Source of the DNA: CALKWS01 sp051020515
Lineage (GTDB): Bacteria; Actinomycetota; Actinomycetes; Actinomycetales; Beutenbergiaceae
Direction: 5' to 3'
Length of the DNA: 64,000 bases
NCBI RefSeq assembly: GCF_051020515.1
Contig: NZ_CP194857.1
Coordinates: 2,480,001-2,544,000 of the forward strand
Each line of letters starts with the position of its first letter. Within the stretch, counting starts at the first letter, position 1. Position numbers and translations under genes: made by a program. The notes beneath the pieces were generated by a model. The model had not been told where the DNA came from. It saw only the letters and a list, made by a program, of their open reading frames with translations, and did not search any database. Positions 40,097 to 48,346 of this stretch are shown here, in pieces.

Positions 40097-40606
40097 ATGC
40101 GCTGGGATGATCTGTTCGCTGACCTGCAGGCGCAGTTCGAAGCGGCCGCGGACGAGCATGTGCCCATGCAGGTGGCCGAACTCGCCGAGGCAGAGATCGC
40201 GACCACGATGCTCCCGGACCGGTGGCGGGCCCGGCGCGGGGAACAGTTGCAGGTGCGGCTACGGGACGGTTCGGACCGCGACGGGGTCGTGAGCGACGCG
40301 GCTCAGGACTGGCTCGTTCTTGCCCGAGAGGCTCGCCGCAGCCTCATCCCGCGCTCCGCGGTGGTACTGGCCAGGCCACTGGGACCCAGCGCACCCGAAC
40401 CCACCCGGGTAGAGCGCGGGCTGGGGCTCGGTCACGTCCTGCGTGCGCTCGCGCAGGAGCACCTGGCCGTGGTGGTGCACACCATCGCCGGCACCTACCG
40501 TGGCCGGTTGGCGCGGGTGGGCGGCGACCATTGCGACCTGGTCGATGCGCGCGGCGTGGTCACGATCGCCTGGTCCGGACTGGTCAGCGTGGAGTCCGGC
40601 ACCTGA
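40097..40606 (+). CDS. Conserved actinobacterial protein of unknown function
   Basis: 169 residues from ATG 40097. An N-terminal helix (DLFADLQAQFEAAADEH) precedes two short beta-rich units with similar endings (GEQLQVRLRDGSDRDGVVSDAAQDWLVL and GTYRGRLARVGGDHCDLVD). These suggest two small barrel-like domains, perhaps Sm-like, but this is a fold guess. It is divergent from the LysM/Rv3235 pair and common in that neighbourhood. No function assigned. Confidence 0.7.
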   Translation: MRWDDLFADLQAQFEAAADEHVPMQVAELAEAEIATTMLPDRWRARRGEQLQVRLRDGSDRDGVVSDAAQDWLVLAREARRSLIPRSAVVLARPLGPSAPEPTRVERGLGLGHVLRALAQEHLAVVVHTIAGTYRGRLARVGGDHCDLVDARGVVTIAWSGLVSVESGT

Positions 40607-40665
40607 GTGGCCTCGGCCACCCATGGCCGGTGGAGATTCTGACGCTCGGATTCTCGACCGCGGAG

Positions 40666-40881
40666 TCAGTCCACCCGGCCTTCCTCGCGCAGCCGCTCCT
40701 GGGTCCGGGCGTACATGCGGTCGATGTAGTCCTGCAACTGTGCGTCCTCGATCCGCCAGGTGCCCTTGCCGCCGATCTGGATCCCCTTGAGTTCCCCGCT
40801 GCGTACCAGCGCCCGCACCTGTGACATCGAGATCGAGAGGATCTCGGCCACGTCGGCAAGGGACAGGAATCGCTGCTGCAT
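40666..40881 (-). CDS. BldC-like helix-turn-helix protein
   Basis: 71 residues from ATG 40881. It is a MerR/excisionase-type winged helix: FLSLADVAEILSISMSQVRALVRSGELKGIQIGGKGTWRIEDAQLQDYIDRMYA in the order helix-turn-helix then wing. This is the size and plan of BldC-type developmental regulators in actinobacteria, not of a phage excisionase; no integrase or att-like repeats are nearby. It is divergent from the cpaB-like gene. Confidence 0.85.
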   Translation of the reverse strand: MQQRFLSLADVAEILSISMSQVRALVRSGELKGIQIGGKGTWRIEDAQLQDYIDRMYARTQERLREEGRVD

Positions 40882-41033
40882 GAGCCCATTCTGGCATCCC
40901 GGTGGGACAAATCGCCCGGCATGAACAAAGCCCCTGTGCATAACTCCTACACGAGGGGAGTGTTCTTGGCACCATAGGACGGGCGTAAGGGCACTGATCC
41001 ACGCAGGGCTGGAACGCGCAGGGGAGGGCGACG

Positions 41034-41672
41034 GTGGACGAGACACCAGGGGGACTGCGGATGCGCCGGCCGAGTTGGCGCGATCCGCGGCTGGGCATCG
41101 GAGTGCTTCTGGTTGCGGCCTCGGTCGCACTGGGCTCCTGGGTGGTCACGCAGGCCGGGGCGACCGTGCCCGCCTACACCGCCAGGGAGGTCCTGGTACC
41201 TGGTGAACCCATCACCATGGATGATCTGGAGGTGGTCCAGGTCCAGATGTCCGGGCTGATGCAGACCTACCTGACCCCCGAGGAAGACGTGCCGGCCGAT
41301 GCGGTGGTGCTGCGCACCGTCGGTGCCGGGGAACTGGTGCCGGCGGCGGCGATCGGCAGTGCCGTCCAGTTGGACCTACGACCGGTGACCATCCCCACCG
41401 ACGCCTCGGCGGCGACGTCGTTGGCACGCGGCAGCCGTGTGGACGTGTGGGTGGCCCGGCCGGACCCACAAGGGAGCATCGGCGCAGTGCTCCCCCCGGT
41501 TCAGCTTCTGCCGGACGTTCAGGTCGCTGAGGTGCTCGAGGACACCGCCTTGTTCGCCGGCGCAAACCAGGTGCACGTCCAGGTCCTGATCGCGGAGGCC
41601 GACCTGGCCGACGTGCTCGAGGCGCTGTCCTCCGGCGCCGAGGTGATCCTGGTGCCGGGTCCGGGTGCGTAG
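41034..41672 (+). CDS. SAF-domain, CpaB-like protein
   Basis: 212 residues from GTG 41034 with AGGGGAGGG upstream. One membrane helix (IGVLLVAASVALGSWVV) is followed by a SAF-type domain (VLVPGEPITMDDLEVVQVQ ... VPAAAIGSAVQLDLRPVTIPTD). Such proteins include the Flp-pilus assembly protein CpaB/RcpC. It is followed after three bases by a CpaE-like ATPase, but no pilin, CpaF or TadB gene lies in this window, so a pilus role is only suggested. Confidence 0.75.
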   Translation: MDETPGGLRMRRPSWRDPRLGIGVLLVAASVALGSWVVTQAGATVPAYTAREVLVPGEPITMDDLEVVQVQMSGLMQTYLTPEEDVPADAVVLRTVGAGELVPAAAIGSAVQLDLRPVTIPTDASAATSLARGSRVDVWVARPDPQGSIGAVLPPVQLLPDVQVAEVLEDTALFAGANQVHVQVLIAEADLADVLEALSSGAEVILVPGPGA

Positions 41673-41675
41673 CCG

Positions 41676-42932
41676 ATGAGCCTGGGCGTGCTGGTGGCAC
41701 TGCCGGGCGGCGTCGAGGAACGCCTGGTCCGGGACGTCGCCGCGGCCTCGGACATGACGGTGACCCGGCGCTGCGCCGATGTCGCCGAACTCCTCGCCGC
41801 CGCCATCGCCGGTGTCGGCGTGGTGGCGGTCACCGACGCAGAGTCCGGCATCGACCGGATGGCGATCGACCGGCTCGCCGCTGCCGGGGTCCCCACCGTG
41901 GTGGTGGCCGGCCCGACCGAGCACGCTCGGGTGCGCCAGATGGGTGCCGTGCCCGCTGATCCCGATGCGGACCTGGTCTCCGCGATCCGTGACGTGGCTG
42001 GGCGCGGAGTGGTGCCCGTGTCGGCCCCCGTCGAGCCGCCGGTGCCCGATCCGGCGCAGACGAAGGGTACGGGCCGGCTCGGCACCGTGGTCACCGTTTG
42101 CGGTCCTCCGGGATCCCCGGGCCGGTCCACGATCGCGGTGAACCTGGCCCACGAGATCAGCGGGACCGGGCAGGGCGTGCTGTGCATCGACGCCGACATC
42201 TGGGGCTCCGCGCTGGCCCAGATGCTCGGCGTGCTCAGCGAATCGGCCGGGCTTGCCGCTGCGGTCAGGGCGGCTGACCAGGGCACCCTGGACGCCACTG
42301 CGTTGGCCCGCATCGCCTGCGAGGTCGACGGCGGGCTGCATCTGCTCACCGGGCTGCCCCGGGCGTCCCGTTGGCGTGAGATCGGCGCGGCGAGCCTGCG
42401 CAGCGTCGTCCAGGTTGCGCGCACGGTCTACTCATGGGTGATCATCGACGGCCCGGTGCGGGTGCCCGATGACGACGGCGACTACGAGCCGATGCTCACC
42501 GCCGGACGCAACGCTGTGGCCGCCGCGGTCTTGGATGAGGCCGATGAGGTGCTCGTGGTCGGCGCGGCCGAACCCATCGGGATCGAGCGGCTGGTGCATA
42601 CCGTGCTGGACCTGGAGGAACTGCCGCGCCGCACCGTGGTGGTCAACCGGGTGCGCGCAGGTGCCGCCGGCCCGCGTCCGCAGGACTCGGTGCGCGAGGC
42701 GCTGGCCCGCTTCGCCGGGATCAGCGACCCGGTGCTGATCCCCGACGACCGGAACGCGGCCGATCGGGCCCTGTTGACCGCCTCGACCTGGGCGGAGGCC
42801 GCGCCGAAGTCCTCGGCCCGTCTCGCGGCTCAGGCCCTGGCACACCGGATCAGCGGCACCGCCCCGGTGCGGGCCGGGCTGCGCGGACGGCTGCGCGGAC
42901 GGCTGAGCGGACGGCTGCGCCGGCCCGGATAG
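41676..42932 (+). CDS. CpaE/MinD-like ParA-family ATPase
   Basis: 418 residues. A receiver-like N-terminal region (about 1-115) precedes a P-loop domain with a deviant Walker A (CGPPGSPGRSTIAVNLA), the switch region CIDADIWGSALAQMLG and a later WVIIDGPV strand. The C-terminus is a run of Arg-Gly repeats (GLRGRLRGRLSGRLRR) that may act as a membrane or nucleic-acid anchor. Such proteins accompany Tad/Flp pilus genes in actinobacteria, and the CpaB-like gene upstream fits that. Confidence 0.77.
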   Translation: MSLGVLVALPGGVEERLVRDVAAASDMTVTRRCADVAELLAAAIAGVGVVAVTDAESGIDRMAIDRLAAAGVPTVVVAGPTEHARVRQMGAVPADPDADLVSAIRDVAGRGVVPVSAPVEPPVPDPAQTKGTGRLGTVVTVCGPPGSPGRSTIAVNLAHEISGTGQGVLCIDADIWGSALAQMLGVLSESAGLAAAVRAADQGTLDATALARIACEVDGGLHLLTGLPRASRWREIGAASLRSVVQVARTVYSWVIIDGPVRVPDDDGDYEPMLTAGRNAVAAAVLDEADEVLVVGAAEPIGIERLVHTVLDLEELPRRTVVVNRVRAGAAGPRPQDSVREALARFAGISDPVLIPDDRNAADRALLTASTWAEAAPKSSARLAAQALAHRISGTAPVRAGLRGRLRGRLSGRLRRPG

Positions 42933-42946
42933 GACACACTGTGACC

Positions 42947-43411
42947 ATGCGCGTCTATCTCCCAGCCACGCTGGCCGACCTGGCCGGCACCGAGGGCCTG
43001 CCCCCGCGCCGCGGCCATGCCCTCACCCCTGCCCTCGCCGCCGCGCTCGGCACCGCAGGCGGTGACAGTGACGACGCCGAGGCAGGGGAGTTCCAGGCCC
43101 TGGTGGCGGCCGCAGCCGACAGCCTGGCCATGCTGCGGGACCGCGGTCATGAGCCGCCGGTGCGGGTGGTGGTCGCGGCCGATATCGACGATGTCGAGGT
43201 ACCGCAAGGCGATCCGGAGCCCTCGGCGGTGTTCGCCCCGGCCGTACCTTGGCGCGCCGTGGTCTCCTTCCACATCGACGACCGAACAGACCTCGCCGGC
43301 GCCGCCCAGTTGCGCGGGGCCATAGCCGGGCAGGCCGGAGCCGAGGAGGCCGTCGCCGAACTGGACCTGCTCTGGTACGACGTGAGCGAGCGCGCCGATC
43401 TGCTGACCTGA
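42947..43411 (+). CDS. DUF6912-family protein
   Basis: 154 residues from ATG 42947 (GTG 42941 also possible). The start MRVYLPATLADLAG, the middle RVVVAADIDDVEVP and the end FHIDDRTDLAGAAQLRG ... ELDLLWYDVSERADLL fit a small actinobacterial family whose members are usually given as DUF6912. Function unknown. It lies right after the CpaE-like gene and converges on the HisN-like gene. Confidence 0.72.
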   Translation: MRVYLPATLADLAGTEGLPPRRGHALTPALAAALGTAGGDSDDAEAGEFQALVAAAADSLAMLRDRGHEPPVRVVVAADIDDVEVPQGDPEPSAVFAPAVPWRAVVSFHIDDRTDLAGAAQLRGAIAGQAGAEEAVAELDLLWYDVSERADLLT

Positions 43412-43438
43412 CGAGCCGTGTCGTGACGCCCGGGTGAC

Positions 43439-44254
43439 CTACTGTGCGGGCCGGGCCAGGTAGCCCATCACCGCGTCGTGCAGGTGGGTGTTCGTGGCCA
43501 GCGCGTTCCCACCGAAGGGACCGTCGGCCCCGGCCAGCGAGGTGAATCGGCCGCCCGCCTCGGTCACGATCGGCACCAGAGCCGCCATGTCATGCAGCGC
43601 CAACTCGGGTTCGCACGCGATGTCGACCGCGCCCTCGGCGACCATCATGTAGGACCAGAAGTCTCCGTAGGCGCGGGTGCGCCACAACGCCTCGGTCAGG
43701 TCCAGGAACGCATCAAGCAGCCCGATCTCGTCCCATCCGTCCAGACTGGAGTAGGACAGGGAGGCATCGGCCAGATCGCGGACCCCGGAGACCTCCATGC
43801 GGCTGGCCGCCGAGAGGGCGCGGCCAGTCCAGGCACCGGACCCGAGCGCGGCCCACCATCGACGTTGCAGTGCCGGCGCCGAGACCAGCCCGAGCACCGG
43901 TTCGCCGTCGTCGACCAGTGCGATCAGGGTGGCCCAGACCGGCACGCCCCGGATGAAGTTCTTGGTGCCGTCGATCGGGTCGATCACCCACTGACGCGAA
44001 CCGTGCCCGGTGGCGCCGAACTCCTCGCCCAGGACCGCGTCTCGGGGCCGGGTGCGGCTGAGCTGGCCGCGCACGATCTCCTCGGCGCTGCGGTCGGCAT
44101 CGGTGACCGGCGTGGTGTCCGGTTTGGTCTCCACGTGCAGGTCGAGGGCCTTGAACCGGGCCATCGTCTGGGCGTCGACCTGGTCAGCGATCACGTGCGC
44201 CAGCCGCAGGTCGTCGTCGTAGCGGGGGCGTCGCGGGGCGGTATCGGTGCTCAC
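43439..44254 (-). CDS. Inositol-monophosphatase-family, HisN-like histidinol-phosphatase
   Basis: 271 residues from GTG 44254. The Mg-dependent phosphatase motifs are clear: the GEE loop (VLGEEFGATG), WVIDPIDGTKNFIRG, and the late ALHDMAALVPIVTEAGGRF. The TDADRSAEEIVRG stretch is like HisN. HisN removes phosphate from histidinol phosphate in histidine synthesis; some relatives act on inositol phosphates. No other his genes are here. It is divergent from the carbohydrate locus. Confidence 0.85.
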   Translation of the reverse strand: MSTDTAPRRPRYDDDLRLAHVIADQVDAQTMARFKALDLHVETKPDTTPVTDADRSAEEIVRGQLSRTRPRDAVLGEEFGATGHGSRQWVIDPIDGTKNFIRGVPVWATLIALVDDGEPVLGLVSAPALQRRWWAALGSGAWTGRALSAASRMEVSGVRDLADASLSYSSLDGWDEIGLLDAFLDLTEALWRTRAYGDFWSYMMVAEGAVDIACEPELALHDMAALVPIVTEAGGRFTSLAGADGPFGGNALATNTHLHDAVMGYLARPAQ

Positions 44255-44329
44255 CCGGTCACGGTAGCGCCCGGCGGGGCCCGGGAGTCCCAGGTGGCGG
44301 GGCGGGGCGCCGCAAACACCGGAGAGATG

Positions 44330-44359
44330 TTCGCAGGCCAATGGGTAATCGATTACTAT
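44330..44359 (+). promoter_or_regulatory. Candidate promoter P1 of the D-arabinan locus, leaderless
   Basis: TTCGCA (44330-44335), 18 bases, TACTAT (44354-44359). The predicted transcript start falls on or next to ATG 44367, and no ribosome-binding site precedes that ATG, so the mRNA may be leaderless. The LacI-type palindrome at 44344-44357 covers the spacer and part of the -10 box. Confidence 0.45.
44344..44357. promoter_or_regulatory. LacI-family operator, copy 1
   Basis: GGTAATCGATTACT contains the perfect 12-base palindrome GTAATCGATTAC. Such sites with a central CG are typical of LacI-family repressors, and the lacI-type gene lies in the operon just downstream. Identical or near-identical sites precede two further transcription starts in the locus. 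Confidence 0.8.
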
Positions 44360-44366
44360 CGGTGCC

Positions 44367-46037
44367 ATGGCAGCGGATGATGATGTCGAGGGTGCTGCGT
44401 CGTCGGACTTCTTCGCGGTCGCGCACGTGGGGGCGGCTGCGACCCTGAGCACGTCTAGCGACGGAGATCTGTGGCCGAGCGCATGGGCTGACGATGGTGC
44501 GTTGTACACCGCCTGTGGGGACGGTACCGGGTTCGCTCAGGACGACTTCGCCGACATCGTGGTCAACCGCATCGAAGGGCACCCCCGCACTGGATTGGAG
44601 GGTGCCCGGCTCGCTGCCGGGCGCGAGGTGAGTCCGGTATGGACTGACCCGGCCACGTTCAATTCCAAGCCCACCGGCATGGTGGCAGTGGACGGTAACG
44701 GCGACGGGCGTGATGAGTTGTACCTGGCGGTGCAGGACTTGCGCTGCGGCGAATCCCCGGACACCTTCAACACTGCTCCGGCTGCGGGCATCGTGTGCTC
44801 CGAGGACTACGGCCGCACATGGGACCAGGGTTCAGGAGTGATGTTCACCGGCGAGTTCACCACGGTGATGTTCTTGGATTTCGGGCAGAGCAACTCCGGG
44901 GTCTCAGTTCTCGGCGACTGCCAGCCGATGGTCTATGCCTACGGTCTGGACCACAACTGGCGCACGTCCTACTCCGGCGCCGTGCCCGACCCGGTCGACC
45001 TCTTCCTGGCCCGGGTACCCGCCCGGGCGGTGCAGGACCGCGACGCCTGGGAGTTCTTTGCCGGCCACCGGGCTGATGGCAGGCCGATGTGGAGCGTGCA
45101 CCTGCAGGACCGGATTGCGGTGCTCACCGACCGTCGGCGCACAAGTCGGTGGCCGTCCCTACCCGGTGTGTCGCCGCGCCCCGACGGGACGATGATCGCC
45201 CAGGGCGGAGTGGTCTATAACGCCGGACTGCGGCGGTATCTGTATTCCTCCTGGACCGAATACACCTTCGAGTTCTACGAAGCGCCTGCCCCTTGGGGGC
45301 CGTGGCGGCACTTCCTCCGCCGGGACTTCGGTCCGCTCAGTGGTTGGCTGGGTCCCAAGGTCGACCTGGCCCACCACGGCGGCTATGCCACCACGATCCC
45401 GAGCAAATTCATCTCCTCCGATGGTCGGGATGCCTGGGTGCAATCCAACTGGTTCTACCGGGCCGGCAGCTACCCCGGGAATTCCTATCAATTCTCGCTG
45501 CGTCCTCTGCGCCTTGATCCTGAGCGGCAAGGCGCCGCCCAGAAGCATCCGAGCCGGACGAACCTCGCCCGCATACCCGGAGTGCATCCGATCGCCAGCG
45601 CGTCCCGAAACGGACGGCTCGAGGTCCTCAACGACGGCACCAGCGCGCGTGCCGAGGACTCCTGGAACGGATTGCGCCAGGAGCAGGACTGGTGGGGCTA
45701 CACCTGGCCGGCGCCGATCCGGTGCAATCAGGTAGTGCTGAGCACCGGACCCCGGGACGCCGGAGCGGGCTGGTTCGCGCAGCCGCCAGTAGTGCAGGTG
45801 CGCCGGAGCGGGCAGTGGGAACACGTTCCGGCCCGGATCAGCCCGCCCTATCCACCGGACTCCACCGCTACCGGTGCGCGCCGGTACACCTTCGATTTCG
45901 GCCCCCAGGTGACCACCGGCGTGCGGCTGTGCGGGCCCAGTGGTGGCTGGGGTGGTTACACGTCAGTCAGTGAGATCGAGGTGTACCTGCGTGAGGAGGC
46001 GTCGACGGGCGACGACTATGGGAGCATCGAGACGTGA
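44367..46037 (+). CDS. DUF4185-like beta-propeller protein with C-terminal discoidin-like domain
   Basis: 556 residues from ATG 44367. Residues about 15-390 show propeller-like repeats (LWPSAWADDGALYTACGDG, GMVAVDGNGDGRDELYLAVQDL, IVCSEDYGRTWD, APWGPWRHFL) resembling DUF4185/GH183 arabinanases, though more distant than the other two in the locus. Residues about 400-550 look like an F5/8-type (discoidin) domain (ARAEDSWNGLRQEQDWWGYTWPAPI). No signal peptide is seen, unlike its relatives, so it may act inside the cell on imported oligosaccharides. First gene of the locus; the stop overlaps the lacI start. Confidence 0.65.
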   Translation: MAADDDVEGAASSDFFAVAHVGAAATLSTSSDGDLWPSAWADDGALYTACGDGTGFAQDDFADIVVNRIEGHPRTGLEGARLAAGREVSPVWTDPATFNSKPTGMVAVDGNGDGRDELYLAVQDLRCGESPDTFNTAPAAGIVCSEDYGRTWDQGSGVMFTGEFTTVMFLDFGQSNSGVSVLGDCQPMVYAYGLDHNWRTSYSGAVPDPVDLFLARVPARAVQDRDAWEFFAGHRADGRPMWSVHLQDRIAVLTDRRRTSRWPSLPGVSPRPDGTMIAQGGVVYNAGLRRYLYSSWTEYTFEFYEAPAPWGPWRHFLRRDFGPLSGWLGPKVDLAHHGGYATTIPSKFISSDGRDAWVQSNWFYRAGSYPGNSYQFSLRPLRLDPERQGAAQKHPSRTNLARIPGVHPIASASRNGRLEVLNDGTSARAEDSWNGLRQEQDWWGYTWPAPIRCNQVVLSTGPRDAGAGWFAQPPVVQVRRSGQWEHVPARISPPYPPDSTATGARRYTFDFGPQVTTGVRLCGPSGGWGGYTSVSEIEVYLREEASTGDDYGSIET

Positions 46038-47053
46038 GGCGACGTACTGTGCGGATTACCGACGTTGCCCGGGAGGCCGGGGTCTCCACGGCAACGGTCT
46101 CTCGAGTGCTCAACGGTGCCCCGTCGGTGGATCCAGAGCTGGCCGAGCGGGTACGCGCCGCCGCAGCAGCAACTCGGTACGTACCCAACTCCAACGGCCG
46201 GGCACTGCGCCGCCAGCGCGCCGACATCTGGGCGGCAGTCGTCTCAGATGTGCAGAACCCGTTCTTCACCTCGCTGGTGACGGCCGTCGAACACGTCGCC
46301 GTCTCCGCGGGCTACTCGGTGATGTTGTGCAACACAGACGAACAGCTCGACCGCGAGAGGGCCTATCTGGAGGCGGCCATCGCGCAACGAATGGCCGGCG
46401 TGGTGGTGTCTGTGACGTCGGAGCAGCACTCGGATCTGACGCCACTGCTCGATGCGCACATCCCCACTGTGGTGGTCGACCGCCGGGTGCAGGGTTTCAC
46501 CGGGGACACCATCCTGATGGACAATGTCGAGGCCGGGCGACTGGCGGGCCGCCATCTACTGGACCTGGGCCACCGGGAGGTCTTCACCATGGCAGGTCCC
46601 TCAGGGGTGAGTACCACCGAGGACCGGCTGCTCGGGATCCGTGAGGTCCTGGAGGCCGCGGGGCTGCCGATGCAGGGCCGGCACCTGGTGCGCACCGACC
46701 TCAAAGCCGATGAAGCCGAGACGGCGGTGCGAGCCATGCTGGACCGGGCGGACCGTCCGACGGCCATCTTCGCCAGCAACGGCCCGCTGAGCACCGGTGC
46801 TTACCGCGCGATCCAGCGCAGCGGCCTCCGCATGCCCGACGACATCTCGTTGTTGGGCGTCGACGATGAACGGTGGACCACCATGGTCAACCCCAACCTC
46901 ACCCTGATCGCCCAACCGGTCGAGGCTCTGGGCCGATTGGCGGCGGAGCGATTGCTTGCCCGGGCCGCCGACGATCAGACCGAGGCCGTGCACGTCCTGA
47001 TGGCACCGGAGATGAAGGTCCGCGGGACCACCGGGCCGGTTCCGGCTTCCTGA
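46034..47053 (+). CDS. LacI-family transcriptional regulator
   Basis: 339 residues from GTG 46034, overlapping the upstream stop by GTGA. Helix-turn-helix with the LacI hinge: ITDVAREAGVSTATVSRVLNG at about residues 8-28 and NGRALRRQRADIW. The sugar-binding periplasmic-type domain is clear (NPFFTSLVTAVEHVAVSAGY, VVDRRVQ, ISLLGVDDERW). It is the probable repressor acting at the GGTAATCGATTACC-type sites of the locus. The inducer is probably D-arabinose, its phosphate or an arabinan fragment; this is inferred from context. Confidence 0.92.
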   Translation: MRRRTVRITDVAREAGVSTATVSRVLNGAPSVDPELAERVRAAAAATRYVPNSNGRALRRQRADIWAAVVSDVQNPFFTSLVTAVEHVAVSAGYSVMLCNTDEQLDRERAYLEAAIAQRMAGVVVSVTSEQHSDLTPLLDAHIPTVVVDRRVQGFTGDTILMDNVEAGRLAGRHLLDLGHREVFTMAGPSGVSTTEDRLLGIREVLEAAGLPMQGRHLVRTDLKADEAETAVRAMLDRADRPTAIFASNGPLSTGAYRAIQRSGLRMPDDISLLGVDDERWTTMVNPNLTLIAQPVEALGRLAAERLLARAADDQTEAVHVLMAPEMKVRGTTGPVPAS

Positions 47054-47095
47054 AGCAACCAAGCGCGGCGGGCTCCGGGCCGGGCCGCCGTCACG

Positions 47096-48187
47096 ATGCC
47101 CACCGACAATGGCGAGGAAATGAGAAGGATGCACCGAGATATCGCAGCCCTGCGTGAGACCGAGACCAGATCGATCAGCCCCGAGAACCCCACTGGCGAA
47201 CGGGGTGGGGGCGCTCGCGCGACGGACGGCACGGGCGCAGCGGCAGCCCGTGACCTGGGAGTCGGCTGGAAGGTCTCACCCAGTGTGGCGATCGCCCCAC
47301 ACAGCACCTACGACCTGGCCCAGATCGCCGGTCCGGGTCGGATCACCCACATCTGGCTGACCACCCACACCAGTAACTGGCGACGGCTCCTGCTGCGCGC
47401 GTACTGGGACGGTGCCCAGGAACCGGCCGTCGAGGTTCCCGTCGGCGACTTCTTCGGTCAGGGCTGGGGGCAGTTCGCCCAGGTGAACTCGGCCATGATC
47501 GCGGTGAATCCACACGGTGGGTTCAATTCCTACTGGCCGATGCCCTTCGCCGACGGGGCCCGGCTGACCCTGGAGAACCTCTCCGATGACGAAGCGATCG
47601 TGTATTTCCAGGTCACGTATGAGATCGGGGAGCAACCGGGATCTGCGCGACTGCATGCCCAGTGGCGTCGCTCGAATCCGCTGCCGGAGGCATCCCCCCA
47701 CGTACTCCTGGAGGGCGTGCAGGGCCGCGGGCATTACGCCGGGACGTATCTGGCCTGGGGAGTGAACTCCTCCGGGTGGTGGGGAGAGGGTGAGATCAAG
47801 TTCTATCTGGACGGTGACCAGGCCGGCGGGCACCCGACCATCTGCGGCACCGGTACGGAGGATTACGTCGGTGGTGCCTGGAACTTCGATGTCCCGGGGC
47901 AGGGATACACGACGTTTTCCACTCCCTACCTGGGGATGCCGCAGGTGATCCGCCCCGATGGGCTGTACCGGTCCCAGCAACGCTTCGGCATGTACCGCTG
48001 GCACGTGCCCGACCCGATTACGTTCCACTCCGAACTCGCCGTGGACATCCAGGCGCTGGGATGGCGCAGTGGCGGACGCTATTTGCCGCTCCGCGACGAC
48101 ATCGCGTCGGTGGCATTCTTCTACCTGGATCGCCCCAGCACCCGACGCCCGCCGTCGCCGGTAGCCGACGCCCTGGAGATTCTCTGA
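47096..48187 (+). CDS. GH172 (DUF2961) glycoside hydrolase, first copy
   Basis: 363 residues from ATG 47096; ATG 47120 and ATG 47129 are possible, since the family match starts near MHRDIAALRE. The opening TRSISPENPTGERGGG, then ITHIWLTT, LLLRAYWDGAQEPAVEVPVGDFFG, NSYWPMPFADGARLTLEN and the late CGTGTEDYVGGAWNF are the DUF2961 hallmarks. GH172 enzymes cleave alpha-D-fructofuranosides or alpha-D-arabinofuranosides. No signal peptide is seen, so it is probably intracellular and exo-acting. It follows lacI on the same strand. Confidence 0.88.
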   Translation: MPTDNGEEMRRMHRDIAALRETETRSISPENPTGERGGGARATDGTGAAAARDLGVGWKVSPSVAIAPHSTYDLAQIAGPGRITHIWLTTHTSNWRRLLLRAYWDGAQEPAVEVPVGDFFGQGWGQFAQVNSAMIAVNPHGGFNSYWPMPFADGARLTLENLSDDEAIVYFQVTYEIGEQPGSARLHAQWRRSNPLPEASPHVLLEGVQGRGHYAGTYLAWGVNSSGWWGEGEIKFYLDGDQAGGHPTICGTGTEDYVGGAWNFDVPGQGYTTFSTPYLGMPQVIRPDGLYRSQQRFGMYRWHVPDPITFHSELAVDIQALGWRSGGRYLPLRDDIASVAFFYLDRPSTRRPPSPVADALEIL

Positions 48188-48195
48188 GGTGAGGC

Positions 48196-48225
48196 TTGAC
48201 CACGGCTGACGCTGTGCCCTAGCAT
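48196..48225 (+). promoter_or_regulatory. Promoter P2 of the isomerase-kinase operon
   Basis: TTGACC (48196-48201), 18 bases, TAGCAT (48220-48225). It lies directly before two tandem LacI-type operators and the isomerase gene. The same spacing is found at P3. Confidence 0.5.
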
Positions 48226-48227
48226 CG

Positions 48228-48241
48228 GGTAATCGATTACC
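48228..48241. promoter_or_regulatory. LacI-family operator, copy 2
   Basis: GGTAATCGATTACC, a fully symmetric 14-base palindrome two bases after the P2 -10 box, where bound repressor would block transcription. Confidence 0.85.
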
Positions 48242-48255
48242 AGTAATCGATTACC
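48242..48255. promoter_or_regulatory. LacI-family operator, copy 3
   Basis: AGTAATCGATTACC directly follows copy 2, with centres 14 bases apart (about 1.3 helical turns). A tandem pair could give tighter repression at the isomerase-kinase operon. Confidence 0.85.
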
Positions 48256-48286
48256 CAGAGGTCAGCGCTGACGGAAGAGGAGCCCG

Positions 48287-48346
48287 ATGTCCGTGCGATG
48301 CCGAATCGGCTGCCTGGTCACCCGGCCGGGAAGGCCGCGGCGATGA
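48287..48346 (+). CDS. 19-residue leader peptide ORF ahead of the isomerase gene
   Basis: ATG 48287 has a strong GAAGAGGAG ribosome site (48273-48281) and encodes MSVRCRIGCLVTRPGRPRR, ending in a TGA that overlaps the isomerase ATG 48343 by four bases. The isomerase has no good ribosome site of its own, so its translation may depend on this leader. Six arginines in 19 codons suggest possible attenuation. Alternatively the peptide may be a chance ORF and the isomerase may start at ATG 48298. Confidence 0.4.
   Translation: MSVRCRIGCLVTRPGRPRR

Noticed and set aside
40666..40881. Excisionase-type gene as a sign of a mobile element
   Set aside because: BldC-like size and plan, in a conserved neighbourhood, with no integrase, attachment repeat or transposase nearby.
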